Source of the DNA: Candidatus Poribacteria bacterium
GTDB lineage: Bacteria; Poribacteria; WGA-4E; WGA-3G
Direction of reading: 5' to 3'
NCBI GenBank assembly: GCA_022822085.1
Contig: JAJECK010000093.1
Coordinates: forward strand, 1-47,559
Length of the DNA: 47,559 bases
The position numbers and the translations under genes were made by a program. The notes beneath the pieces are model-generated. The model worked only from the letters and a program-made list of their open reading frames with translations. It was not told the DNA's origin and did not search any database. This document shows positions 15,950 to 25,714 of the stretch, piece by piece. The stretch's first letter is position 1; each line of letters opens with the position of its first letter.

Positions 15950-17779
15950 ATGGTTTTCTTAAGAAACTTTTTAAACATAACAATGCCATCATGCATTCTA
16001 ATATTTCTAACCCTACTCCTTCAATATGTTGGATTACCATCAAAACTTGATGCAGCCGAATCCACATATTCGCAATGGCAGTTGCCAGAAGGTGCAAAAA
16101 TGCGGTTGGGAAAAGGTGAAATAAACGACATTAAGTTCTCACCTGATGGCAGCCATCTTGCAGTCGCAACCAGTATTGGGATATGGATATATGATGTTAA
16201 ATCCCTTAAAGAAATAACCTTTATGAGATCTGATAGATATACAATTAATGCAATTTCCTATATTGATAATGGTGAATTACTTATATCTGCAAGCGAACGT
16301 GGACCGATGTTATCATGGAAGTTAAATATACAAACGCCTCCAACAAAACCTATTATGCCATCAATTCCAAGCCATTCTACAAGATTAGGATTTGCAATGG
16401 GACCAACCATATCACCAAACGGAAAGTTCCTTGCTAACGGATCAATGGGTGGTTCAATTACTTTGTATGATTTACAAGGTGGTCAACGCAAGGCTCCTAT
16501 TAAAGCACATTCAAGGCATGCTTTTGCTACAGCATTTTCTTTTGATGGAAGCACTCTGATCACTGGAGGCGAAGATGGGAAAATCCATTTTTGGGATGTT
16601 AACACGCAAAAGCGACAACAGACACTCACCGAATCTTCTTCATCTCATTCGATTGCTATCAGTCAGGATGGCAAAATGATCGCAAACGGAAATTTTGGTG
16701 GTGGTTTGTTCCTATGGGACATTGAAACAAAACAAAAAATAAGAACATTCAAAGGACATACGGATGCAATACAGGCAGTCACATTTTCTCCTGATGGCAA
16801 AATAATAGCGAGTGGATCGTGGGATACAACAATAAGATTGTGGGATACTGACACAGGCAACCAAATCGGAATAATTAAAGGACATCCTCACTTTGTTGAA
16901 CAAATGGCATTTGCACCTAATGGAAATTTTGCAGCCGGAACATCTCGTGGTGTAATCAGTCTATGGGATATCAAAACTGGTCGAGAGAAACCAACACAAA
17001 ATAGAAATTCCTATGGATTGATCAGAAAATTGGGTTTTTCAGATGATAGTCAGAAACTTTTTAACTTTGCTGGAGATAAACTTACGGTTACTGATGTCGC
17101 AACAAATAAAGAAGTGTCATATCAAACTATTGAGAAACACAAAGCAGGCTATCCAGGCACAACGTTTTCACCGGACAAATCTCTCATGGCTATTAGGACT
17201 ACAGATAGGAAAATTGCGTTATGGAATGTCTCAACAGGAGATGAAGTCCTGAAGTTTCGGTCAGGTTTTAAGGAAGCAATCATTGACTTAACTTTTTCTG
17301 CTGATGCAGAAATGTTGGCTGGTGCAGGAATAGAGGGTGATATTCGATTATGGGATACAAAAAATGGACGCCGCTATTTCACACTCACTGGTCACACAAA
17401 AAGGATTGAATCTTTAGCATTTTCTCCAGATGGTAAATTGCTTGCAAGCGGGAGTTGGGATGGCACATTACGTCTGTGGGATCTCGGTACCAGAAAACAG
17501 ACGGCTATACTTGGAAATTCTTCTGCTATTATCGCTGTCATTTTTTCATTAGACAGCAATACTGTTGTAAGTACTAATAGATCTAACAGAATACAACTAT
17601 GGAATGCAAGATCTGATAGAAATATTCCAATCGCAACGCTATCTGGACACAACGGATGGATAAGAAATCTCGAATTTTCTTCAGATGGCAAAACACTGGC
17701 AAGTGGAAGCGACGATGGAATAATACTCTTATGGGATTGGGAGAAATGTACGCAGTCCATTCGATCTAATTTACAGTAA
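15950..17779 (+). CDS. Secreted WD40 beta-propeller protein 2
   Basis: 609 residues. The N-terminus is a signal peptide (hydrophobic 10-28, cleavage near DAAES), then QWQLPEGAKMRLGKGEINDI, the shared module. About 12-13 WD40 blades follow, most with the FSPDGK...ASG...LWD pattern, and GH dipeptides mark the clearest blades (FKGHTDAI, LTGHTKRI, LSGHNGWI). The last blade ends LLWDWEK, a cap shared with the other family members. It starts 40 bases after gene 1 with AGGAA ahead of ATG, so it is in the same operon. A periplasmic or extracellular scaffold or binding role is inferred; no enzyme domain is visible. Confidence 0.88.
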   Translation: MVFLRNFLNITMPSCILIFLTLLLQYVGLPSKLDAAESTYSQWQLPEGAKMRLGKGEINDIKFSPDGSHLAVATSIGIWIYDVKSLKEITFMRSDRYTINAISYIDNGELLISASERGPMLSWKLNIQTPPTKPIMPSIPSHSTRLGFAMGPTISPNGKFLANGSMGGSITLYDLQGGQRKAPIKAHSRHAFATAFSFDGSTLITGGEDGKIHFWDVNTQKRQQTLTESSSSHSIAISQDGKMIANGNFGGGLFLWDIETKQKIRTFKGHTDAIQAVTFSPDGKIIASGSWDTTIRLWDTDTGNQIGIIKGHPHFVEQMAFAPNGNFAAGTSRGVISLWDIKTGREKPTQNRNSYGLIRKLGFSDDSQKLFNFAGDKLTVTDVATNKEVSYQTIEKHKAGYPGTTFSPDKSLMAIRTTDRKIALWNVSTGDEVLKFRSGFKEAIIDLTFSADAEMLAGAGIEGDIRLWDTKNGRRYFTLTGHTKRIESLAFSPDGKLLASGSWDGTLRLWDLGTRKQTAILGNSSAIIAVIFSLDSNTVVSTNRSNRIQLWNARSDRNIPIATLSGHNGWIRNLEFSSDGKTLASGSDDGIILLWDWEKCTQSIRSNLQ

Positions 17780-17796
17780 ACATCCAGGAGAATTAA

Positions 17797-18705
17797 ATGA
17801 GACAAAGTATATTATTCTACATATTTCTAATTTTCAATATGAACTTGCTTTTGCCATTAGGATATACACAAGAGATCTCTAAGTGGCGTTTGCCTGATGA
17901 CGCTAAAGCACGACTTGGAAAAGGAGCTATTAATGAAATTAAATTTTCACCTGATGACAAGTTGTTAGCAGTTGCAACCTCAATTGGTGTGTGGCTCTAT
18001 AATGCAGAGACTGGCGAGGAAATCACTTTGTTGAAGAAAAAACGGATAGGTCACAGATATGCAAGTACGATCGCTTTTTCACCCGACAGTAAAACCATTG
18101 CAAGCACACTCTGGCGATTTAGTGGTCCCGTTCAGTTATGGGATACAGTTTCAGGAGAGTCCAGTTTTCTCATAGAAGATGACGACATTGGCACTGTTAA
18201 GGCATTGAAGTTTTCAGATGATGGCAATAATCTATTTTGTGCACATTTACAAAGGGATGTCAAACTCATCGCATGGAAGGGCTCAACAGCTAAACAAATA
18301 CTTGATTATTCAGTGAAACAGAGAGCAAGTAGTGGCATTTTCACACCATTAGTAATTTCACAAGATACGAACCTTCTTGCTTCAGCAGATGGCAATACTA
18401 TCAGGATTTGGGATGTTGATAGCAATCGTTTGCTCCATACGTTAGATGAAGATGTTGGTGTTCCTACAAACACATCATTGGCACAGACATTAGCGTTCTC
18501 ACCTAATGGAAAGATACTTGCGGGTGGACGACTGATTGTCCGATTGTGGGATGTAGAAAGTGGTGAAGAATTGGGTAAATTACCGAAAATACCGCGTGTA
18601 GCGGGTGCAATGACATTCTCACCGAATGGAAAAACACTCACAACGGGTAGTTGGGACGGTACAATCCTTCTCTGGGATTGGGATAAAATCGCATCTATTC
18701 GTTAG
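17797..18705 (+). CDS. Secreted WD40 beta-propeller protein 3 (short)
   Basis: 302 residues, about half the length of its neighbours and enough for a single propeller of six to seven blades. A signal peptide ends near GYTQE, then WRLPDDAKARLGKGAINEIK, the shared N-terminal module. It ends ILLWDWDKIASIR, the shared cap. AGGAG lies eight bases before ATG 17797, and the gap to gene 2 is 17 bases. Since the head module and tail cap are both kept, the size difference is best read as loss or absence of one internal propeller rather than truncation. Confidence 0.88.
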   Translation: MRQSILFYIFLIFNMNLLLPLGYTQEISKWRLPDDAKARLGKGAINEIKFSPDDKLLAVATSIGVWLYNAETGEEITLLKKKRIGHRYASTIAFSPDSKTIASTLWRFSGPVQLWDTVSGESSFLIEDDDIGTVKALKFSDDGNNLFCAHLQRDVKLIAWKGSTAKQILDYSVKQRASSGIFTPLVISQDTNLLASADGNTIRIWDVDSNRLLHTLDEDVGVPTNTSLAQTLAFSPNGKILAGGRLIVRLWDVESGEELGKLPKIPRVAGAMTFSPNGKTLTTGSWDGTILLWDWDKIASIR

Positions 18706-18768
18706 ATAAAGGCATATCAATATTGCAAATGATGTATCACTAAATCATACTTCAAAAGGAGTTCTTAC

Positions 18769-20757
18769 ATGAAAAAGACATTATGTCTCTACTTCTTATC
18801 CTTGTTAATTTCAATACAATTCCTTTCAAACGGATTTGCACAGGATTATGCACAATGGCATCTACCGGAAGGTGCAAAAATGCGTATTGGCAAAGGCAGA
18901 GCAAATGCCGTTACATTTTCACCAGATGGAAAACAGTTTGCTACCTCCACAAATATTGGTATATGGATTTATAATGCAGAAACAGGGAAAGAAATCTCTC
19001 TGATTAAACAGGAAGGGAAAGGATTCGGTAAAATTGCATTTTCACCTGATGGAAACACCCTTGCAATTGCCACAGGTAGGTCAGGACGTGGGGAAGTGCA
19101 ACTGTTGAACATCACTGAAAATAAAGTCATTACATCTATGCCCTCGCCTGTTGGAATTTCTTCACTCTTCTATTCAGATGATGGGACTAAGCTTGCTTGT
19201 GCTGGATATTTCGGACGTGTTCATGTGTGGGAGTTAGGAGATGGTAATACACATAAACTCGTTATAGATACAAGATTAGATGAGGAAAGTTGGAACACAA
19301 CAAGGTTGGTTGTATTATCACCAGATAGACGTTTTCTTGCAGTCTCATCCGAAGATTGGCAAAATAGGAATTTCCAAATTGAAGTATACAATGCAAAAAA
19401 TGGAGAAAAAGTACACACCCTAATTGGACATAATCGATGGGTTAAATCTATTGCTTTCTCGCCAGATAGTATGACAATAGTGAGTGGTGATGAATATGAA
19501 TCCATTCGTATGTGGGATACAGAAACTGGGGATCTAAAGTTCACAATGAAATGGAGAAGAGGAGCTTCAACCCACTCTCTGGCAATTTCACCCAAAGGCA
19601 GATTCATTGCAAGTGGACATTATGATGGGATCCGCATGTGGCAAAAAAATCCTGACACCAAAAATTGGAGAAGGGATGCAATCGGAGAATATGCGAATAT
19701 TAGAATGTTAAAAGAACATAAAGATTATGTCTACAAATTCGCTTTTTCTCCTAATGAACAATCAATACTCACTGCAAGTAAGGACGGAACAATTCGTGCA
19801 TGGGATACTGATACAGGAGATCTACTGTACACATGCACAGGTCATCTTGAAGGTATTAGGGATATTGCTCTTTCTGAAGAAGGCGATTCCATCACCACCT
19901 TAAATCAGCCATACAATCCTCCAGGTGTATTCCAACAACGACAATGGGATATCAACACTGGTGTCCAATTGTCTTCATCTTATCAAAAACACATAGATGG
20001 ATCTTCATTGGTTGTATCGCCAGATGGAAAAACGTGTGTAACTCACGGTATTTCTGGAAATTGCGTTTTATGGGAAATCTCAGAAAAATCGTTAAAAAGA
20101 TTGTCAAATTTCTCCTTGCAAGGCTATCCGAGAGCTGGATTGAATGTCAGGTTCGCATACGCTAATGATGGAAGCATGCTGGCAGCTGGCGGCGAAGACC
20201 ACTCTGTTCACGTATGGAATATTATTGATCAGAACGCGCCTCCTGAATATCATTTCACAACAAGAGATCACACTGAAGGTGTATGGTCATTAGCATTTTC
20301 TCCTGACGGGGCACAACTTGCCACAGGAGGCAGAGACAAAGTCTTTAGGATTCAGGATGTTACAGATGGTAGAACGCTTCAGACATTCACAGGACATAAT
20401 TGGCGGGTAAACTGTTTTGCGTTCTCTCCAAATAACCAAGTTCTGGCAAGTGGCAGCTATGAACTCTTTCTCTGGCATGTTCAATCTGGTCAACAACTCA
20501 AACATATTAAGCAACACCAGAATGCAATTATAGAACAATTGACATTTACACCTGATGGCAACATCCTAATTATCGCTGCGCGTGATGGTCTAAAATTGTA
20601 TGACATGCATACGGATAAGCTTGTCACAATAAACCCTGATTTTACAAGCATTCTCAAATTATCGGTAGATAACAACTTGCTTATTAGTGGAAGTCAATCG
20701 GGTGAAATCTTAGTCTGGGATTGGGAGAAACTACAGAAACGGTTGATGGATAATTAG
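18769..20757 (+). CDS. Secreted WD40 beta-propeller protein 4
   Basis: 662 residues. A clear signal peptide (MKKTLCLYFLSLLIS..., cleavage near GFAQD) leads into YAQWHLPEGAKMRIGKGRAN, nearly identical to gene 1. About 13 WD40 blades follow, with the best at LIGHNRWVKSIAFSPDS, LKEHKDYVYKFAFSP, CTGHLEGIRDIALS and FTGHNWRVNCFAFSP. The C-terminus is ILVWDWEKLQKRLMDN. AAGGAG precedes ATG. Last of the operon; it converges on the sulfatase-like gene nine bases away. Function is probably protein binding outside the cytoplasm. Confidence 0.88.
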   Translation: MKKTLCLYFLSLLISIQFLSNGFAQDYAQWHLPEGAKMRIGKGRANAVTFSPDGKQFATSTNIGIWIYNAETGKEISLIKQEGKGFGKIAFSPDGNTLAIATGRSGRGEVQLLNITENKVITSMPSPVGISSLFYSDDGTKLACAGYFGRVHVWELGDGNTHKLVIDTRLDEESWNTTRLVVLSPDRRFLAVSSEDWQNRNFQIEVYNAKNGEKVHTLIGHNRWVKSIAFSPDSMTIVSGDEYESIRMWDTETGDLKFTMKWRRGASTHSLAISPKGRFIASGHYDGIRMWQKNPDTKNWRRDAIGEYANIRMLKEHKDYVYKFAFSPNEQSILTASKDGTIRAWDTDTGDLLYTCTGHLEGIRDIALSEEGDSITTLNQPYNPPGVFQQRQWDINTGVQLSSSYQKHIDGSSLVVSPDGKTCVTHGISGNCVLWEISEKSLKRLSNFSLQGYPRAGLNVRFAYANDGSMLAAGGEDHSVHVWNIIDQNAPPEYHFTTRDHTEGVWSLAFSPDGAQLATGGRDKVFRIQDVTDGRTLQTFTGHNWRVNCFAFSPNNQVLASGSYELFLWHVQSGQQLKHIKQHQNAIIEQLTFTPDGNILIIAARDGLKLYDMHTDKLVTINPDFTSILKLSVDNNLLISGSQSGEILVWDWEKLQKRLMDN

Positions 20758-20766
20758 ATTACCAGA

Positions 20767-22203
20767 TTACATCTCAGCCAATTTTTTCTGCAGCCACACC
20801 CGCATCGGTGCATTCCCAGGATCGCATACTTCAATAAAATGTCCTGGCAACGGTTGTCCTATCAATGCTTCTATATCTCTACGACGTTCAGATACAACAT
20901 CCGGATGATCGCTTGCAACGTTGTTCTTTTCGTCTGGATCATTTCTAATGTCAAAGAGTTGATCACCTTTTTCATCTTTATACCCGACTGATGTGCAGAA
21001 ATTCCAATGGTCATCTCGCACACTCACACGTCCGACTGCATTGCCAGTTGCAAAACCTGCCCATCCGTTGATTATCCGTTCACGCAGATACGCCTTCTTC
21101 TGAGTTACGAGTTGCCACATATTTTCACCATCAGTCCATCCGCACGGGATACCAACAAGGTTGAGAAGTGTCGGCATTAGATCATGGTTCTGCACAAAGG
21201 CGAAAATATCTTTGTCATGCGGTCCATCAGGATGACGGACCATGAGATTCAGTTGTGTATTGAATGGGTGTAGTTTGTTTGCACCTTTACCAAAACTACC
21301 ATGGTCGCGGAGTTGTGTGCCGTGGTCAGACATGACCACAATTATTGTTTCATCACGTATATTCAATGCTTCTATCTTATCCAATAATACACCAACCCAT
21401 TTATCTACAAATGTTACTTCACCGAGATAGAGTGCTTCTATCCGATCGCGTTCCTCCGCTGAAGGTCCACCACCTTCATTCGCACTACCGGGAGTGATAA
21501 AATCCTTTCCAGTATAGTCGGGCATATAAATGTCTGCATAAGACTTTGGCGGATCCCACGGTTCATGCGGATCAAAACTATCTACCCATAAGAAGAAAGG
21601 TCCGACGGTGTGGTTATCTTCTAACCAATCCGCTGCAGCGCGAAAAACTCTGGCACAACTATAATCATCTTCCGATTGACGATGCCGTTGCGACAGCAGA
21701 TAGTTCACAAGTCCTGCATGCCGTTGCCAATTGATAGGTTCACGAACATGTTTCTTGAGCAAGTCTTCAATCAGCCTCGGATCTCCGCTGTGCCAGTTAT
21801 CCGATTCCTGACCGCGAATAAAATCAAAGTGCGCGAATCCACGAGAGAAATTCATCGTCGGTTTGAACATGTGATACGTATCAGCAATCAGAGCAGTTAG
21901 ATACCCGCGTTCCAACAACACCTCTGCAATGGTATCCTGCTCTGGTGGAATTTTATGCCAACCAGGTGCATGATGCCAATGTCCACGACGATCAAAGTTA
22001 TATTTCCACGGAAAACTCCGCATACCAGTGAAGTTACCCCGACGTATCTGTAGTGTCGGTTGTCCCTCACCAAATGCGCGTGTAAATCGGACACTGTCCG
22101 ATGCGAAAGTATCCAGGTTCGGAGTCTGCACATGACTAAATTTCTTACCTTCTCCGATGATGTCTGCTCGAAAAGTGTCTAAACAGATACAAACTATATT
22201 CAT
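20767..22203 (-). CDS. Sulfatase-superfamily hydrolase with Thr at the catalytic site
   Basis: 478 residues of the alkaline phosphatase/sulfatase fold. An N-terminal metal site is visible (CLDTFRAD, Asp9), TPNLDTFASDSV is standard, and VVMSDHGTQLRDHGSFGKG supplies the Asp-His metal ligands. The core motif (C/S)-x-P-x-R-x4-TG reads T50-L-Q-I-R54-RGNF-TG, so the residue that would become formylglycine is Thr. Sulfatases need Cys or Ser there, while phosphatases and phosphodiesterases of the superfamily use Thr. It could be a phosphodiesterase/phosphatase or a non-classical sulfatase. No signal peptide is seen, so it is probably cytoplasmic. It is the third gene of argH-pyrF-this, starting four bases after pyrF. 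Confidence 0.8.
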   Translation of the reverse strand: MNIVCICLDTFRADIIGEGKKFSHVQTPNLDTFASDSVRFTRAFGEGQPTLQIRRGNFTGMRSFPWKYNFDRRGHWHHAPGWHKIPPEQDTIAEVLLERGYLTALIADTYHMFKPTMNFSRGFAHFDFIRGQESDNWHSGDPRLIEDLLKKHVREPINWQRHAGLVNYLLSQRHRQSEDDYSCARVFRAAADWLEDNHTVGPFFLWVDSFDPHEPWDPPKSYADIYMPDYTGKDFITPGSANEGGGPSAEERDRIEALYLGEVTFVDKWVGVLLDKIEALNIRDETIIVVMSDHGTQLRDHGSFGKGANKLHPFNTQLNLMVRHPDGPHDKDIFAFVQNHDLMPTLLNLVGIPCGWTDGENMWQLVTQKKAYLRERIINGWAGFATGNAVGRVSVRDDHWNFCTSVGYKDEKGDQLFDIRNDPDEKNNVASDHPDVVSERRRDIEALIGQPLPGHFIEVCDPGNAPMRVWLQKKLAEM

Positions 22204-22207
22204 AAAA

Positions 22208-22921
22208 TTACATTCCTTTCATTTCATCTAATATTCTTTCGGCTGCCTCTGACGGATCATCATCTTCAATAATCGGTCTTCCGACAACGATGTAATCTGC
22301 CCCACGGTTAATTGCCTCTGCTGGTGTTGTGGTCCGACGTTGATCTCCCATCTCTGCCCATTTCGGTCGTATCCCTGGTGTGACTATCAGAAATTTGTCA
22401 CCACATGCTTTGCGTACCGGTTCTATTTCTAACGGTGATGCGACAACACCATCTAATCCAGCCTCTTTCGCTTGTGTAGCCAGAAAGACGACCTGCTCCG
22501 TAAGCTCCCGTTCTGAACCGAAGTTTGACTGAAATCCTTGTTCATCTATACTTGTCAGAATTGTAACACCGAGAAGTTTAGGTCTTGTTATTCTAGCTTC
22601 CTTTGCAGCCTCCTTAGCACTGATACGCGCAGCTTGCATCATGTCAAACCCACCCGAGGTATGCATGTTGATCATGTTTGCCCCGTGTTTTGTCATTGTG
22701 CCCACATCGCGAGCCACTGTATTCGGTATATCATGAAACTTGAGATCCAGGAACGTCTTAAATTTCCGTTCACGCATCCATGGAAATATATCATCTCCAA
22801 CCGTAGTATATGCCTGAAATCCAATTTTTACCCAAGAGACTTTATTCCAAAGCATGTCAGTTACCCAATCAATTTCTTCTCCATCATCCGTATCCAAAGC
22901 AACGATCAATCTGTTTTTCAA
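22208..22921 (-). CDS. pyrF: Orotidine 5'-phosphate decarboxylase
   Basis: 237 residues. The catalytic signature DLKFHDIPNTV lies near residues 60-70, with the phosphate-binding VTPGIRP loop (near 180) and the GADYIVVGRPI strand near the end. It makes UMP from OMP in pyrimidine synthesis. The gap after argH is 22 bases and the stop is four bases before the sulfatase-like start, so the three form an operon. The length and motifs are those of the group I bacterial enzyme. Confidence 0.95.
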   Translation of the reverse strand: MKNRLIVALDTDDGEEIDWVTDMLWNKVSWVKIGFQAYTTVGDDIFPWMRERKFKTFLDLKFHDIPNTVARDVGTMTKHGANMINMHTSGGFDMMQAARISAKEAAKEARITRPKLLGVTILTSIDEQGFQSNFGSERELTEQVVFLATQAKEAGLDGVVASPLEIEPVRKACGDKFLIVTPGIRPKWAEMGDQRRTTTPAEAINRGADYIVVGRPIIEDDDPSEAAERILDEMKGM

Positions 22922-22943
22922 AATAATTCTCCAAATTAGTAGT

Positions 22944-24434
22944 CTATTTCTCTAACACCTCATCAACTATCCGCTGTGTTTCTTTGTGCGCATCCTCAAT
23001 TTGTGTTTGACAATTATATATATGTTCTGCAATCTTGTTCAATTGTTCTTCAAATCCATCTATCATCCGAGATACCTCTACAGGTGATGTACCTCCAAGA
23101 CTCAGGTTATTCTGAATTGCCAGTTCTGCATCCAATATCTGCTTTAGTTGAGAAATAGGTATATCAATATCTTTTTGTTTTAAAAGTGCCTGGGTTGATT
23201 CCCAATCAGTGAACGTCTTTTCTTGCTGAGCCAACTCTCCAACAAGCCAACCTACAATTTCGTGAGACTCACGGAAACTAATCTGATGCTCCTTTACCAG
23301 ATAATTTGCTAACTCTGTTGCAGTTGCGAAGTTTGCGTGGACTAAATCTGCCATACGGTCAGTTTTGAATTCTGTAGTATTGAGCAGATTTGGTAGAATC
23401 CCTAAGCAGGCTTTCACTATATCAAACGCTTCCCATAAGGGTGGTTTATCCTCTTGGAAATCTCGGTTGTAACCTAAAGGCAAACCTTTCAGGTTGGTCA
23501 GCAGATCCATGAGTGCTCCGTAGACGCGTCCTGTGCGTCCGCGAGTCAGTTCCGTAATGTCCGCATTCTTTTTCTGCGGCATAATTGAACTTCCCGAACT
23601 ATATGCATCATCAAGTTCAGCTATTCCAAATTCATAAGTTGTCCAATAGACGATTTCTTCGCTAATCCGTGATAGATTTGCCATCACAAGCGACAACGCA
23701 AAGAGGGTTTCCGCTATGAAATCTCGACTACTGATGACATCAAGTGCATGTTCATGGACAGCATCAAAACCGAGTAGTTTTGCTGTAAGGTGTCGGTCAA
23801 TAGGGAAGGTTGTGCCAGCAAGAGCACATGCCCCGAGTGGATTAGTATTGGTAAGTTCGTAAGCTGCTTGTAGTCGTTTCTGATCTCTCAGGAACATACT
23901 CACATAAGCAGTTGCCCAGAATCCGAGACTAATCGGTTGAGCATGTTGTGTATGTGTATAACCGGGCATTACCGAATCTTTATGTTCTTTTGCTACACTT
24001 AGAAATGCATCGCACAATGTTGAAATGCCCCGTTTGACATTGAGAATCTCATCCCGAACATAGAGTCGTGCATCTACTAGGACCTGATCGTTACGCGACC
24101 GTGCAGTGTGCAACTTCCCGCCGAATTCAATCCCCGCATTCTCTATCAGATACGACTCCACGTTCATGTGCACATCTTCTTTATTTGGATCAAGCATTAA
24201 GTTGCCATTTTGATAATCATCTTCAGCTTTACGAAGCCAATATAGAATCTCTCTTAGATCGGCATTGGATATAATACCTTGCCGCGCAAGCATAATCGCA
24301 TGCGCTTGACTTCCCCATATATCGTATCCGATGAGACGTGTATCTGCTGCAATGGAGTGTGTGAAGGCTACTGTTTCTGAGGTGAGGCTTGAACTAAATC
24401 GTCCGCCCCAAAGTGTTTTTTGTGGGGTTATCAT
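22944..24434 (-). CDS. argH: Argininosuccinate lyase
   Basis: 496 residues. The family signature GSSIMPQKKN is intact near residue 284, with TARSRNDQV (near 110) and GYTHTQHAQPIS (near 158) supplying the catalytic His and substrate contacts. It splits argininosuccinate into arginine and fumarate. It is slightly longer than the usual ~460 residues because of a C-terminal helical extension. It lies 41 bases after the PIN toxin gene on the same strand, so read-through from the toxin-antitoxin transcript is possible. Confidence 0.95.
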   Translation of the reverse strand: MITPQKTLWGGRFSSSLTSETVAFTHSIAADTRLIGYDIWGSQAHAIMLARQGIISNADLREILYWLRKAEDDYQNGNLMLDPNKEDVHMNVESYLIENAGIEFGGKLHTARSRNDQVLVDARLYVRDEILNVKRGISTLCDAFLSVAKEHKDSVMPGYTHTQHAQPISLGFWATAYVSMFLRDQKRLQAAYELTNTNPLGACALAGTTFPIDRHLTAKLLGFDAVHEHALDVISSRDFIAETLFALSLVMANLSRISEEIVYWTTYEFGIAELDDAYSSGSSIMPQKKNADITELTRGRTGRVYGALMDLLTNLKGLPLGYNRDFQEDKPPLWEAFDIVKACLGILPNLLNTTEFKTDRMADLVHANFATATELANYLVKEHQISFRESHEIVGWLVGELAQQEKTFTDWESTQALLKQKDIDIPISQLKQILDAELAIQNNLSLGGTSPVEVSRMIDGFEEQLNKIAEHIYNCQTQIEDAHKETQRIVDEVLEK

Positions 24435-24475
24435 GTTTCGTTATTTACCAAGTTCAATTCTATTTCAGGTATAGA

Positions 24476-24898
24476 TTATTGGTTTGTCCAAGGATTGATA
24501 AGTTCAACTCCAACCCCTTCAAAATCTGTAATATTTCGCGTCGCGATTGATGCACTTCGGGAACGAGCAATTGCAGCTATCTGACAATCGGCTTGGCTCA
24601 TAGGTCTACCAGCTTCGTGTCGCTGGGTAAAAATTTCGGCGTAAATGTTCGCTGCATCACTATCAAAAACAAGGATGCGTCCGGTGAACAATGTAGCAAA
24701 TACACGGACAGCAGCTTCCAAAAGTCCGCGCCGTCGCCTTCCAGGAGGCAACAGTGCTATACCCGTCAAAATTTCCGCTTCAGTGACAGTTGTCATGAAC
24801 AAGCTGCTGGCAGGCTGGTCACTAAACCAAGCCCGAACTGTCTGGTGTGGACTGTCCCGCATGAGCTCCGAGACAACATTAGTGTCAAGAACAATCAT
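24476..24898 (-). CDS. vapC: PIN-domain toxin, VapC/FitB type
   Basis: 140 residues. The acidic PIN residues are visible: Asp5 in VLDTNVVSEL, Glu42 in TEAEILTG, Asp in QADCQIAAIA and Asp in TRNITDF. This pattern matches FitB-like VapC ribonucleases, which cut specific RNAs. It starts 9 bases after the upstream small antitoxin gene ends. Intact, unlike the second copy at 25283. Confidence 0.9.
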   Translation of the reverse strand: MIVLDTNVVSELMRDSPHQTVRAWFSDQPASSLFMTTVTEAEILTGIALLPPGRRRRGLLEAAVRVFATLFTGRILVFDSDAANIYAEIFTQRHEAGRPMSQADCQIAAIARSRSASIATRNITDFEGVGVELINPWTNQ

Positions 24899-24907
24899 GG
24901 TTGGTGT

Positions 24908-25156
24908 TTAGTCAAAGCGAGGCGGTTCTCGCATTGGCTCCCGTGGAGGTATCTCAAGTTCCACACCGCCAAAAGGTTTAAAAATTTCGTGGATCGCAGT
25001 TCCAAGATCTTGTGATGGAACTTCGTGATCAGAAGAGACATTTCGCGCCTCTGTATCCTGAAGATAAACGAGATAATCAATAGCAGATTTGAGTTTTTCA
25101 GTAGAGAGATGTTTGATTAACCTAACTGCTTGCTGTTGCAAGTCCGTTTTTCGCAT
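24908..25156 (-). CDS. Antitoxin of the first PIN module
   Basis: 82 residues directly upstream of the intact PIN toxin, which is the usual position for a VapB-type antitoxin. AAGGAGAC precedes ATG 25156. The N-terminal half (residues 1-35) is helical and charged (RKTDLQQQAVRLIKHLSTEK), resembling the DUF2281-like antitoxin start, and the C-terminus PPREPMREPPRFD is likely disordered and binds the toxin. It shares this tail almost exactly with the second copy at 25715. Identity rests on context and on duplication with the toxin. Confidence 0.75.
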   Translation of the reverse strand: MRKTDLQQQAVRLIKHLSTEKLKSAIDYLVYLQDTEARNVSSDHEVPSQDLGTAIHEIFKPFGGVELEIPPREPMREPPRFD

Positions 25157-25282
25157 TATAAGTCTCCTTTGCTTTTCTAAATAAAGACATAATTCTCCTG
25201 CTACGCAACCTGCGGCGGACGACGTATCAACATCGGTTGGATAATCTTGGACTGTTCGGCGGCAACGTGTTGAAAGAATAGG

Positions 25283-25713
25283 TTATATGCTTAACCATGG
25301 ATCAATAAGTTCAACTCCAACCCCCTCAAAATCTGGAACATTCCGGGTAGCAATAGTTGCCCCTTGGCAACGAGCAATCGCCGCGATTTGACAATCAGAT
25401 TGACCGATGGGTCTACCCAGTGCTTGCCGCTGGGCAAAGATTTCGGCATAAGCGGAAGCTGCCTCGCTATCAAATACTAAAACGCGTCCAATGAATATGG
25501 ATGTAAAAAAATATTCTGCTAATTGAAAGAGATTATATTTTCGTCTTCCATTAGGTAAGAGCTCAATACCTGTCAAAATCTCTGCTTGCGTAATGGTCGT
25601 TATGGACAGACTGTTTATATGTTGTGCATCAAACCAATCCACAACCATAACATCGGGTTATCGCGCATCAATTCTGATATGACATTTGTATCAAGTACAA
25701 CATTAGACAGCAT
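25283..25713 (-). pseudogene. Second PIN toxin copy, frameshifted
   Basis: The start (MLSNVVLDTNVISELMRDNP, from ATG 25713) and the rest (VVDWFDAQ..., from about 25645) lie in different frames. Compared with the intact copy, where nine bases (HQT) separate the two parts, only eight bases are present, so one base is missing near 25645-25655. The C-terminal part retains the acidic residues (QSDCQIAAIA, TRNVPDF). Unless ribosomes shift frame or the read has an error, the toxin is inactive. An alternative upstream start at ATG 25722 overlaps the antitoxin stop. Confidence 0.8.
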
Positions 25714-25714
25714 A

